NCBI GenBank assembly: GCA_934193515.1
Contig: CAKPVJ010000007.1
Span: forward strand, 11,802 to 75,801
Length of the DNA: 64,000 nucleotides
Source of the DNA: an uncultured Megasphaera sp.
GTDB taxonomy: Bacteria > Bacillota > Negativicutes > Veillonellales > Megasphaeraceae
Direction: 5' to 3'
Part shown: positions 17,101 through 25,825 of the stretch, one piece after another
Numbering within the stretch: the stretch's first letter is position 1
How the letters are laid out: every line of letters begins with the position of its first letter
Translations under genes and position numbers: made by a program
Notes under the pieces: model-generated
Seen by the model: the letters and a program-made list of their open reading frames with translations, nothing else
Told to the model about the DNA's origin: nothing
Databases searched by the model: none

Positions 17101-18713
17101 AAGGAGCGACACAATGAGCAAGGTATTAACGATTGGCGAAGCCATGGGGCTTTTAATTGCTACCGAAACAGGTTCGCTGGAGCAAGTTACGCAGTTTTCT
17201 CGTCATGTCTGCGGGGCAGAATTAAATTACGCTGTCGGCATGGCACGGCTTGGCAATGATGTATCCTATATTTCTAAAGTAGGCTGCGACCCCTTTGGTA
17301 AATGTATTTGCAATTTCTTTAAGGAAAACGGCATTCATGATACGTATGTCTGGACAGATGTAGACCATATGACAGGGTTTCAGATGAAAGAAAAGGTGTT
17401 GGAAGGGGACCCGACGGTCGCTAATATCCGCAAACATACAGCCTTTTCCCATTTTCAGCCCAATGATTTAGAAGGCATAGACTGGACTGGCGTAGACCAT
17501 CTGCATGTGACAGGGATTCCGCTGGCTCTTTCTGAATCATGCAGGGAAACGATTTATACATTGATGAAAAAAGCGCACAGCGAAGGCGTGCGGATTTCGT
17601 TTGACACGAATCTGCGCCCCATGTTGTGGCCCAATCAGGATACGATGGCCCGTGTTATCAATGATGCTGCGCAGTATGCAGACATCGTCATGCCAGGTCT
17701 TGGCGAAGGAAAAATCCTGACAGGCCGGGATAATGAAAAAGATATTGCGGCATATTATTTGCAGCGCGGCATTGGCACGGTAGTCATCAAAATGGGCGGC
17801 AGCAACGGGACGTACATCCGGACAGCAGATACAGAATTGTATGTGCCGAGCTATCATATCGACCATATCGTAGACACTGTTGGCGCCGGAGATGGCTTTG
17901 CTGTCGGCTTTACGAGCGGCTTGCTGGATGGCTTGGCGCTGGAAGATGCAGCCCGCCGCGGAGCAGCTATAGGAGCCATGGCGATTCAGGTTGCCGGCGA
18001 TAATGAAGGACTGCCGACTCGGGAAGAGTTGGAAGCATTTCAAAATACACATCACTAAGAAATAACAGGAGGAATGAGTCATGGATAAAATAGATGTAGT
18101 AAAGAAAATAGAAGAAATCGGCGTCGTAGCGGTTATTCGCGGTAAGAATCCGGAAGAAGCTGTAGCTATGTCGGATGCCTGCATTGCAGGCGGCGTAACG
18201 GCTATTGAATTGGCATTCACGACACCGCAGGCCCATGAAGCGATAGAAACGCTGAGCAAAAAATATGCAGATAACCCGGACGTCATCATTGGTGCAGGCA
18301 CCGTATTGGATGCTGTAACAGCACGCATTGCGATTTTGAGCGGCGCTCAGTTTGTCGTATCGCCGGCCTTTGATTTGGAAACGGTAAAACTCTGCAATCG
18401 GTATCGCATTGCGGTCATGCCGGGCACAACGACACTCAACGGTGTATTACAAGCCTTGGAAGCTGGTGCTGACGTAATTAAAATTTTCCCGGGAGAAATC
18501 CTGGGCATGAAAGCCATCAAAGCGATTCACGGACCGATTCCGCAGGCACCGCTTATGCCGACAGGCGGCGTCAATGCCGAAAATGCCGGTGACTGGATCA
18601 AAGCTGGCTGTGTAGCCGTAGGTGCTGGCGGCGCCTTGACAGGCGGCGGCAAGACGGCAGCAGAAATCACAGAAGCAGCTAAGAAGTTTATTGCTTCTGT
18701 CAAAGCAGCAAGA
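17101..18713 (+). repeat. kdgK-kdgA duplication, copy B
   Basis: Partner of 1399-3011, same orientation. The identical core is 17366-18532 (1167 bases) and the flanks are diverged. Confidence 0.95.
17114..18058 (+). CDS. kdgK: 2-keto-3-deoxygluconate kinase (PfkB family), copy 2
   Basis: Same 314-residue enzyme as at 1412 with one substitution (Phe for Leu in NFFKENG). Here it belongs to the galacturonate operon and supplies the step KDG to KDPG after uxaA. Start set by the identical AAGGAGCGACACA ribosome site; upstream in-frame codons encode nothing family-like. Bases 17366 onward are identical to copy 1, while the first 250 bases differ silently. Confidence 0.92.
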   Translation: MSKVLTIGEAMGLLIATETGSLEQVTQFSRHVCGAELNYAVGMARLGNDVSYISKVGCDPFGKCICNFFKENGIHDTYVWTDVDHMTGFQMKEKVLEGDPTVANIRKHTAFSHFQPNDLEGIDWTGVDHLHVTGIPLALSESCRETIYTLMKKAHSEGVRISFDTNLRPMLWPNQDTMARVINDAAQYADIVMPGLGEGKILTGRDNEKDIAAYYLQRGIGTVVIKMGGSNGTYIRTADTELYVPSYHIDHIVDTVGAGDGFAVGFTSGLLDGLALEDAARRGAAIGAMAIQVAGDNEGLPTREELEAFQNTHH

Positions 18714-18719
18714 GCATAA
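18081..18719 (+). CDS. kdgA: KDPG aldolase, copy 2
   Basis: KDPG aldolase of 212 residues closing the galacturonate pathway, yielding pyruvate and glyceraldehyde-3-phosphate. Same active-site landmarks as the copy at 2379 (IKIFPGE, GGVNAEN, GAGGALTGGG). DNA is identical to copy 1 up to 18532, then differs at a few silent sites, and the C terminus ends ARA instead of AR. Last gene of the operon. Confidence 0.92.
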   Translation: MDKIDVVKKIEEIGVVAVIRGKNPEEAVAMSDACIAGGVTAIELAFTTPQAHEAIETLSKKYADNPDVIIGAGTVLDAVTARIAILSGAQFVVSPAFDLETVKLCNRYRIAVMPGTTTLNGVLQALEAGADVIKIFPGEILGMKAIKAIHGPIPQAPLMPTGGVNAENAGDWIKAGCVAVGAGGALTGGGKTAAEITEAAKKFIASVKAARA

Positions 18720-18735
18720 TACGGATAAAACAAAA

Positions 18736-18789
18736 GAAGCTGTGAGCAAGATGAAGAAATAACTTTCATGATTGCCCGCAGCTCTTTTT
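18736..18789 (+). terminator. Terminator of the uxa-kdg operon
   Basis: AAGCTG...GAGCAA pairs imperfectly with TTGCCC...CAGCTC, followed by TTTTTG. Confidence 0.6.
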
Positions 18790-18868
18790 GTATTTTGAGT
18801 AGATAAATTCATGTGAGTATACTATACATAAACTATGTTATAGAGTATAGGTTGAAGAGGGTGTTTTA

Positions 18869-19801
18869 GTGAATTCGTTTTATATTATTGCCAATCAGTT
18901 GTTTCAATTTTTTGTGATGATGCTTTGCGGCTATATGGGGGCACGGGCAGGCATCATTCCCAAAGCGTTTCTTGGCGGGCTGGCTAAATTGATTATGGGA
19001 TTGCTTATGCCGATTTTAATTTTTGCCAATGTATTGGATGGGACGACGCGGCAAATATTGCTGGATTGTTATCCTGTACTGCTGCTTTCGTTGGGAATTT
19101 ATATTGGGTTAATTGTTATACAAGCTGCGCTGGCATATATCATGGGATTGAAGGGCAGCCATAGCCATGTATATCAGGCGACGATGATTTTTGGCAATGC
19201 CGGGTTTATTGGGATTCCGCTGTTGTCTGCGGCATTTCCCGGACAAGGCGGTATATATATTGCCTTGTTGAGTATTGTAGATCAGATAGCGTTATGGACG
19301 TATGGCATATATCTTACTTCGCCGGTTAAAGCGGATTCAGCTTTTCGTATCAAAAGCTTTATCAATCCAGCTGTGATTGCAATTGCGTTAGCACTGGGAC
19401 TGTTGTTGTTGGGAGTTCCTATTCCCCATTCTTTGGAACATTCGCTGTTGACGGTCGGCCGGGCGGCAACGCCGCTGGCACTTATTTATGTAGGCGCATT
19501 GTTATACTATTCGCATTGGAATTTAGCGGCTAAAACCAAAGAATTGTATGTGGGTATTCTTTCCAAAATGCTTATTTTTCCAATTGTTTTTTTCGTTATT
19601 GCCAGCCGGTTTTGTCATGATGCATCTATGGTGCAGGCCATGACATTGGTTGCTGGTTTGCCTACGATGACGGCGATTGCTATGTTTGCTCAATCTAAAA
19701 ACAATCACGGCGAATATGCGTTGAGTATTGTTTTGCTGACGACAATTGCCAGTTTGTTTACGATGACGATTGTTTCGTATATTGTTTTTAGTGGTCTATG
19801 A
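18869..19801 (+). CDS. AEC family (auxin efflux carrier) transporter
   Basis: Membrane protein of 310 residues with about 10 helices in two similar halves (first half to about 150, second starting near 165, FINPAVIAIALALGLLLLG). Bacterial AEC carriers transport malate, malonate or other carboxylates, or act as efflux carriers. GTG start with a GAGGGTG-like site. It lies convergent to the PrpR-like regulator with a one-base gap. Given the neighbouring arylacetate pathway, export of an organic acid is possible, but position alone does not show it. Confidence 0.8.
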   Translation: MNSFYIIANQLFQFFVMMLCGYMGARAGIIPKAFLGGLAKLIMGLLMPILIFANVLDGTTRQILLDCYPVLLLSLGIYIGLIVIQAALAYIMGLKGSHSHVYQATMIFGNAGFIGIPLLSAAFPGQGGIYIALLSIVDQIALWTYGIYLTSPVKADSAFRIKSFINPAVIAIALALGLLLLGVPIPHSLEHSLLTVGRAATPLALIYVGALLYYSHWNLAAKTKELYVGILSKMLIFPIVFFVIASRFCHDASMVQAMTLVAGLPTMTAIAMFAQSKNNHGEYALSIVLLTTIASLFTMTIVSYIVFSGL

Positions 19802-19802
19802 T

Positions 19803-21701
19803 TTAATTTTCTTTTAATTTATTAAATAAGGTTTGGCGGCTGATGTTGAGTGTTTTAGCAATTTGATTTTTGGTAAATCCTTGCGTCAGTAAGTCTTGAA
19901 TAATGAGATGTTCGACAGAATGATGAAGTTGTTTCATGTCAATACGCAGAGAGTCTTTGTTCAGTAAAGACTCTCTATTTTTTTGCGGCTGATCAAACAA
20001 ATAGCTGTAGGATACATCGCCGGTTTCTCCAAAAATATGATAACGAAAAGCGGCACTATACAGCTCGCGGATATTTCCCCACCAGTGGTGATTTAGTAAA
20101 GCCGTTTTTAATTCGGGAGAAAGGGAGATTTTTTTGCCTATTTCCTGTTTTATAAAATAGCTGAACAAATATAAAATATCATCAGGCCGGTCATTCAGTG
20201 CAGGCAGCGTTAACGTCAAGGCATTTAGGCGGAAAAATAAGTCGCGGCGGAATTGCCCGTCTTGGACTGCTTGCAGAAGATTGGCATTGCTGGCTGAAAT
20301 AATACGTAAATCCAGCGGAATGACATAGTCGGAACCAATACGCATGATTTGTTTTGTTTCCAGGACACGAAGCAGTTTGGATTGAATGTTGGGCGACATG
20401 CTGTTGATTTCGTCGAGAAAAATAGTACCTGTATGAGCCAGTTCAAAATATCCGGCCTTGCCTTCTTTACGCGCGCCTGTAAAAGAGCCGCCGACGTAGC
20501 CAAAAAGCTCGCTTTCTAATAATTCCGGCGGCAGGGCGGCACAGTTTACCGCCACAAAGGGGCCATTGCGACGGGAGCTGGCATTGTGTATACTTTGGGC
20601 AAATAATTCCTTACCGGTACCGCTTTCGCCCTGAATGAGAACGGGTGCGTTGTGTGCGGCCATAATTTGAGCCGTATGAATAACAGAACGCATTTCAGTA
20701 TTTACTGTAAGAATATCATCAAAATGATGGTTGGCTGTCAGTCCCGTTTTTGCCAATTTATAACGGACATTTTTTTCTAATCGCTGCAGTTCTGTCACAT
20801 CGCGCAGAATTAATATATGGTGTTTGGTGTTATCTAGCTGAAAGGGTGCAGAGTTTGCAACCAAGGTATACGGCGGCCGCTGCAGAATTTTTTCTTTAAG
20901 AGGAGGAAGATTTGATTTCTTTCCCATATTAGGAAAAATATCTCGAATCGTTTTGGGAGTATCTGATGCATTTAAAAAGGTTTGAGCCAGTGAGTTGATG
21001 TGTGAAATAGCTCCTTTATCATCGTAGAGAATGATGCCTTCATCTACATGGGATAAAATTGACGTGAGAATACTGAGCTGCTTTCGTTCTTTTTTATTAA
21101 AATCAATGAGTTCATTGGCATATTGATAGGCTGATAAAATAGCGGATTCACTGGGGCGAATGGGATAAATCGGCATCGAAAGCTGGGGAGCGACTTGCGG
21201 CAGCAGCGTACAGCCAACAATGGCGGCATCGTCGGCGGCAGGAATTTTATGGACGAGCTGCAGCAGCATATCCGGCGTATCATCAATACTATAAGGCGGA
21301 TACAATACTAGTTTTTGACGAATATCTTCGGGACAGGCGTTGATGTTAAACATAAAATGCTTATTTAAAAGCAGATGGATTTTTTTGTATTTCTCATCTA
21401 CTTGGCGGATAGTATATAATGCATCGTTGGTTGAACTGTATAGACATAGAATAGGTATGATGTCAATCCTGTGGGCATCCTGCGCATGAGAAAGAATTTG
21501 ATGAGAACCGCTGTTTGTAATAATGATTTTGGTGCCGTTGCGAATCATCGCTTGGGTTTGTTCGATTATATGAGGAAAGTCAATAATGGCAATTTCTGTC
21601 ACTAAGGAACGATGGGAGAAGTTATCGCGGTATGTCCACAATGTACGTTCGATAGATTGTTTAATCATTTCATCTGCGACAAGAAATGTGATTTTATCCA
21701 T
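19803..21701 (-). CDS. Sigma-54-dependent activator, PrpR-like (PrpR_N, PAS, AAA+, HTH_8)
   Basis: Enhancer-binding protein of 632 residues. About 1-180: PrpR-type effector domain resembling the propionate-regulator sensor; about 210-320: PAS domain (SHVDEGIILYDDKGAISHINS); about 330-560: AAA+ domain with Walker A GESGTGKE and Walker B-like TIFLDEINSM; about 590-630: Fis-type helix-turn-helix (KNQIAKTLNISRQTLFNKLKE). The sigma-54-contact loop reads GSFTGA, not the usual GAFTGA, a conservative change that does not by itself abolish function. Divergent from iorA with a candidate -24/-12 promoter and paired direct repeats between them, so it very likely activates iorAB and downstream genes in response to an acid or acyl-CoA metabolite. 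Confidence 0.85.
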   Translation of the reverse strand: MDKITFLVADEMIKQSIERTLWTYRDNFSHRSLVTEIAIIDFPHIIEQTQAMIRNGTKIIITNSGSHQILSHAQDAHRIDIIPILCLYSSTNDALYTIRQVDEKYKKIHLLLNKHFMFNINACPEDIRQKLVLYPPYSIDDTPDMLLQLVHKIPAADDAAIVGCTLLPQVAPQLSMPIYPIRPSESAILSAYQYANELIDFNKKERKQLSILTSILSHVDEGIILYDDKGAISHINSLAQTFLNASDTPKTIRDIFPNMGKKSNLPPLKEKILQRPPYTLVANSAPFQLDNTKHHILILRDVTELQRLEKNVRYKLAKTGLTANHHFDDILTVNTEMRSVIHTAQIMAAHNAPVLIQGESGTGKELFAQSIHNASSRRNGPFVAVNCAALPPELLESELFGYVGGSFTGARKEGKAGYFELAHTGTIFLDEINSMSPNIQSKLLRVLETKQIMRIGSDYVIPLDLRIISASNANLLQAVQDGQFRRDLFFRLNALTLTLPALNDRPDDILYLFSYFIKQEIGKKISLSPELKTALLNHHWWGNIRELYSAAFRYHIFGETGDVSYSYLFDQPQKNRESLLNKDSLRIDMKQLHHSVEHLIIQDLLTQGFTKNQIAKTLNISRQTLFNKLKEN

Positions 21702-21731
21702 AGGGGCCTCCTGACAAATACAAAATAAACC

Positions 21732-21771
21732 TTTTACGTAAAGAAGTGTAACAGATTTTTTACATAAAGAA
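21732..21771 (+). promoter_or_regulatory. Paired direct repeats, candidate enhancer for the PrpR-like activator
   Basis: TTTTACGTAAAGAA at 21732 and TTTTACATAAAGAA at 21758, one mismatch, 26 bases start to start. The first is itself nearly palindromic (TTTACGTAAA). They lie about 60-95 bases upstream of the candidate -24 element. Confidence 0.5.
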
Positions 21772-21826
21772 AAGGAATATGAAACATGATTTTTATGGAA
21801 TTGCGTATTTATGCTATTCTATAAAT

Positions 21827-21843
21827 TTGGCATGGATATTACG
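21827..21843 (+). promoter_or_regulatory. Candidate sigma-54 (-24/-12) promoter of the ior operon
   Basis: TTGGCATGGATATTACG: GG at 21829-21830, then 10 bases, then AC where GC is expected. It matches the -24 half well and deviates at one invariant -12 base. Confidence 0.5.
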
Positions 21844-21934
21844 TATATATTTTTGAACGCAGCTGGAAGGTACGTGCACACCTAATAATACCAGTAAGAG
21901 TGGATATATTGTAAGTATATGGGAGGTTATGGAT

Positions 21935-23716
21935 ATGAAAGTGTTAATGACTGGCAATGAAGCTGTAGCAAGAGGCCTATATGAAGCAGGTGTTTCTTTT
22001 GCTTCAGCCTATCCAGGTACACCGAGTACAGAAATATTGGAAAATGTTTCCCAATATAGTGAAATCTTTTCTGAATGGGCACCAAATGAAAAAGTAGCTA
22101 TGGAAGCAGCTATTGGCGCATCTATTTCTGGTGTTCGTTCTTTTGCTGCCATGAAGATGGTTGGCCTAAATGTTGCTGCTGACCCGATTTATACATTTGC
22201 GTATTTGGGTATCAATGGCGGCATGGTATTTGTGTCTGCTGATGACCCGGGCATGCATTCTTCACAAAACGAACAAGACAACCGGAATTACGCTAAAAAT
22301 ATGAAAATAGCGATGTTTGAACCGTCAGATTCCCAAGAAAGTTTGGATATGGTCAAAGAAGCCTACCGCGTCAGCGAGGAATATACAGTTCCCGTTATGC
22401 TGCGCATGACGACCCGCGTTTGTCATTCCAAGAGTTTGGTGGCAGAAGGAACACGCCAGGAAATCAAAGCTAAACCGTATGTGAAAGAACGGGATAAAAT
22501 GGATGCAGTTCCGGCCGTTTCCAAAGTTCGCCGGTATTTTGTCGAAGAGCGGGAACAAAAATTAAAAGCATATTCGGAAATATGTCCGTTTAACGTGGAA
22601 GAAATGCATGATACGAAAATCGGTATTATTGCTGCCGGAGCTGCGTATACGTATGCTAAAGAAGCGTTGGGAGATTCGGCTTCTTATTTGAAATTAGGAT
22701 TTACATATCCCATGCCGATTGAAAAAATCAAAGCGTTTGCAGCGAAAGTAGACACATTGTATGTCGTAGAAGAACTCGATCCGTTTATGGAAGAAATTAT
22801 TCATGAAGCAGGGATTCCCTGTCACGGCAAAGATGTGATTCCAAAAAACGATGAATTAAACCCGAATATCGTGTCTGCCGGGATTTTAAAGAAAAAGGCA
22901 GAAGGCGTACAGGTGCCGGATACATTATTTGTTCCGCGTCCTCCTGCATTATGTGCCGGCTGTCCGCACCGCGGCTTCTTCTATGAATTGGCCAAACGGA
23001 AAGACACGGTAATGGTTGGCGACATTGGCTGTTATGCCTTAGGCGGAGCTGCGCCCCTCAGTGCCAAAGATATGGCAGTTTGTATGGGCAGTGCCTTTGC
23101 TGTCAGTCACGGTTTGTGTCATGGTTTTGCCATGAGCGGCCAGAAAAAACGCGTTGTTGGCGTTATGGGCGATTCGACATTTTTCCATACAGGTATCAAC
23201 TCGCTGACAGAAGTAGCATATAATCAGTCGCCTTCTATCTGTGTTATTTTGGATAACCGGATTACCGGCATGACAGGACATCAGGAAAATCCAGGAACCG
23301 GGTATACCATAAAAGGAGAACCGACAACCCTCATTGATATTGAAACGGTTGTCCGGGCATTGGGAATTACCAACGTTCGTACGGTAAATCCGCTCGATTT
23401 GAAAGCCATGAAAGAAACATTGGATTGGGCGTTTGCTATTGAAGATGCACCGAGCGTCATTATTACAAAATGGCCGTGCGTGTTGAAGAAATTCTCGAAA
23501 GAAGATAAAGAAGAATTTGATCTTAATCGTACACCTTGTGTGGTAGATGCAGAAGCGTGCATTGGCTGTAAAAAATGCCTTACGACAGGATGCCCGGCAC
23601 TGCGGTTTGACAAGGAAACGAAAAAATCGAGTATTGCGCAGGCAGACTGCGTAGGCTGTACGGTATGCATGCAGGTTTGCCCAGTGCAGGCTATTGCCAG
23701 AAAGGGGGACAAATAA
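21935..23716 (+). CDS. iorA: Indolepyruvate:ferredoxin oxidoreductase, alpha subunit
   Basis: Large subunit (593 residues) of the enzyme that oxidatively decarboxylates aryl-pyruvates to arylacetyl-CoA, reducing ferredoxin. The start is the second ATG (21935), 8 bases from GGGAGG. N-terminal pyruvate-oxidoreductase domain I (GNEAVARGLYEAGVSFASAY); C-terminal half has the TPP-binding region with GDIGCYALG (about 358) and GDSTFFHTG (about 412); the last 60 residues hold two ferredoxin clusters, CIGCKKCLTTGCP and CVGCTVCMQVCP. First gene after the divergent sigma-54 activator, and iorB follows directly. Confidence 0.95.
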   Translation: MKVLMTGNEAVARGLYEAGVSFASAYPGTPSTEILENVSQYSEIFSEWAPNEKVAMEAAIGASISGVRSFAAMKMVGLNVAADPIYTFAYLGINGGMVFVSADDPGMHSSQNEQDNRNYAKNMKIAMFEPSDSQESLDMVKEAYRVSEEYTVPVMLRMTTRVCHSKSLVAEGTRQEIKAKPYVKERDKMDAVPAVSKVRRYFVEEREQKLKAYSEICPFNVEEMHDTKIGIIAAGAAYTYAKEALGDSASYLKLGFTYPMPIEKIKAFAAKVDTLYVVEELDPFMEEIIHEAGIPCHGKDVIPKNDELNPNIVSAGILKKKAEGVQVPDTLFVPRPPALCAGCPHRGFFYELAKRKDTVMVGDIGCYALGGAAPLSAKDMAVCMGSAFAVSHGLCHGFAMSGQKKRVVGVMGDSTFFHTGINSLTEVAYNQSPSICVILDNRITGMTGHQENPGTGYTIKGEPTTLIDIETVVRALGITNVRTVNPLDLKAMKETLDWAFAIEDAPSVIITKWPCVLKKFSKEDKEEFDLNRTPCVVDAEACIGCKKCLTTGCPALRFDKETKKSSIAQADCVGCTVCMQVCPVQAIARKGDK

Positions 23717-24292
23717 ATGTCAGATGTAAAAAGCGTATTATTTGTCGGTGTAGGCGGACAAGGAACGATATTAGCAAGTAAAATCCTTACGATTGGATTA
23801 ATTGAAAATGGGTATGATGTCAAAATGTCGGAAGTACATGGCATGAGCCAGCGCGGCGGCAGTGTCAGCACGCAGGTACGGTTTGGCTCCAAAGTATATT
23901 CACCTATTATTGGAGAAGGTTCAGCAGATATTCTCGTATCTTTTGAAGAAATGGAAGCGGCACGGTATGCGAAATTTCTCAAAAAAGACGGCAAAATCGT
24001 CGTCAATACCAGCCGTATTCCGTCGATGCCGATTTTGTCCGGTGCTTGTCAATATCCAGAAGGTGTTCTGGATGCCCTGAAAGAAAAAGTGCCTGTTATG
24101 GCATTGGATGCGACTCAGATTGCTTCGGATTTGGGTAATCCGAAGAGTGCCAATGTAGTTTTGCTTGGCGCATTGATTCAAGCGATGGAACTGCATGATA
24201 TAGATTGGAAGTCCATTATTGCCAAAACGGTAAAGAAAAACTTTGTAGATATTAATTTGCAGGCTTTTGAAGCAGGAATGGCTGCTATATAA
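23717..24292 (+). CDS. iorB: Indolepyruvate:ferredoxin oxidoreductase, beta subunit
   Basis: Small (gamma/beta-type) subunit of 191 residues with GVGGQGTILASKIL near residues 10-23 and KMSEVHGMSQRGGSVSTQVRFG near 37-58, the two hallmark motifs of this subunit. It starts immediately after the iorA stop, so expression is coupled. Together with iorA it feeds arylacetyl-CoA to the CoA-transferase encoded further down. Confidence 0.93.
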   Translation: MSDVKSVLFVGVGGQGTILASKILTIGLIENGYDVKMSEVHGMSQRGGSVSTQVRFGSKVYSPIIGEGSADILVSFEEMEAARYAKFLKKDGKIVVNTSRIPSMPILSGACQYPEGVLDALKEKVPVMALDATQIASDLGNPKSANVVLLGALIQAMELHDIDWKSIIAKTVKKNFVDINLQAFEAGMAAI

Positions 24293-24332
24293 GTAGTAAA
24301 CAACGCTCTATCACTTTATATATACCTTTTGT

Positions 24333-24425
24333 GGAAGCTGCTGCTGGGTTTATAAACACGGCCCGGCAGTTCCTTTCCGCAAATTTATGACATGTTGCTG
24401 CCGGATATATAGAGCCAGCCTCTAT
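24333..24425 (+). other. Structured intercistronic leader before the permease gene
   Basis: Two hairpins: a GGAA..CTGCTGGG stem with CCCGGCAG..TTCC (24333-24373) and ATAGAG/CTCTAT (24409-24425). Neither has a T-run. The 176-base gap holds no gene and I cannot match it to a known riboswitch. Confidence 0.4.
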
Positions 24426-24468
24426 GCGGGGGGAATGCGGTAGTTACCACACAAAGGAGGCACGTATT

Positions 24469-25689
24469 ATGTCATCATCAACATCGTTTCTGGGAGGCAT
24501 TTTAGGTAGAAGCTCTCAATATGCAGATTTAGCCGGCATGACAGTTGAAGAATGGAAACAAGCTACTCGATTCAGCGGCATTGATTTAGGCTGGGTTATC
24601 ATGTGTGTTGGCATGTCCCTGGGGGCAGGCATTGTGTTTTTGCCGATTCAGGTGGGGTTGTCGGGACTGCTTATCTTTTTGCTGGTAGCCGTTGTCGGCT
24701 ATCCGATTGCGTATCAACATCAAAAACTGTATTTGAATGTGTTGGCAGAAGCACCGATATGCGAAGACTTTGCCGGCATTATTTCGGGATATTTAGGAAA
24801 GAACTGGGGATTTTTGCTGGGCATTTTGTACTTTGTGTTTACCACGATTTTGATTTTCCTCTATTCGACGGCGCTTACCAATGACAGTGCTTCTTTTCTT
24901 GTTACCTTTGGCGTAACAGAAACACCGCTGTCAGAAAATATGTTTTACGGCTTGTCTATTATTACCTTTCTTGTATTAGTTGCTTCGCAAGGGGAAAAGC
25001 TGCTCATGAAAGTATCGTCCGGGATGGTATTTACCAAAGCGATGGTGATTGCTGCTTTGGGAATTATCATGTTTCCTCATTGGGATATGGCCAATATTCT
25101 GATTCCGTCCGATGCGATTTATGTAATTAAACACTTTATTATCCTGCTGCCGTTTATTGCGATGTCTATTGAGTTTTTTGTTGGACTGGGACCGGTTGTC
25201 ATTTATTTTCGCTCCCACACAGAAAATAAAGTGGTAGCTCAATACCGCGCAATGCGTGTATATAATACAGCGTATTTATTTTTGGTAGGGCTGGTCGTAT
25301 TTTATACGATTTCATTTAACCTGGCAATTGACCATGAACAGGCTGTTCATGCCTATACAGCTAATATTTCTGCCCTGGCGTTGGCAGCGCAGCACATGGA
25401 TGGTGCTCTTATCAAAGTATTAAACTTGATTTTGAATATCTTTGCAGTAGTTACGGCATATTTTGCCATGTTCCTTAGTTTCCGCGATGCCTGTATCGGC
25501 ATTGTCATGAATGTATTGAAACGGTTTATTCCGGAAGACAAGATTAGCCGCCGCTTTATTCGATACGGTATCAGTGTGTTCTGTATCCTGCTGTGTTGGG
25601 GTATTATCGTTGTCAATGCGCCGGTTTTGAGCTTTACACCTATTTTAGGATCGTTAATCGGAATTATTGCCGACTTGGCTGGTACTTAA
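24469..25689 (+). CDS. Aromatic/hydroxy amino acid permease (HAAAP family), C-terminal frameshift
   Basis: Amino acid:proton symporter of the TyrP/Mtr/SdaC type, about 10 of 11 helices present. Start at 24469, 9 bases after AAAGGAGG. The frame closes early at TAA 25687, giving 406 residues ending IIADLAGT. The +1 frame continues for 37 sensible residues (WLVLKLDIFKKYRTWQLIP then a hydrophobic helix ending ISPFISLL) to TAA 25784, exactly the missing last helix of the family. So the intact gene was 24469-25786 with a single-base shift around 25665-25680, either a real mutation or a sequence error. In context it would import tryptophan, tyrosine or phenylalanine for the ior pathway. Confidence 0.8.
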   Translation: MSSSTSFLGGILGRSSQYADLAGMTVEEWKQATRFSGIDLGWVIMCVGMSLGAGIVFLPIQVGLSGLLIFLLVAVVGYPIAYQHQKLYLNVLAEAPICEDFAGIISGYLGKNWGFLLGILYFVFTTILIFLYSTALTNDSASFLVTFGVTETPLSENMFYGLSIITFLVLVASQGEKLLMKVSSGMVFTKAMVIAALGIIMFPHWDMANILIPSDAIYVIKHFIILLPFIAMSIEFFVGLGPVVIYFRSHTENKVVAQYRAMRVYNTAYLFLVGLVVFYTISFNLAIDHEQAVHAYTANISALALAAQHMDGALIKVLNLILNIFAVVTAYFAMFLSFRDACIGIVMNVLKRFIPEDKISRRFIRYGISVFCILLCWGIIVVNAPVLSFTPILGSLIGIIADLAGT

Positions 25690-25825
25690 ACTGGATATTT
25701 TCAAAAAGTATAGAACGTGGCAGTTGATTCCGATTGTTATCATGGGCATTGTTTTATTTATATCTCCGTTTATTTCATTACTTTAATCATCATAAGACAT
25801 ATCGTAACTAAAGGAGTGATTCAGT

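Noticed and set aside
1399..18713. Composite transposon bounded by the kdg repeats
   Set aside because: The repeats are ordinary metabolic genes in direct orientation with no transposase or terminal inverted repeats.
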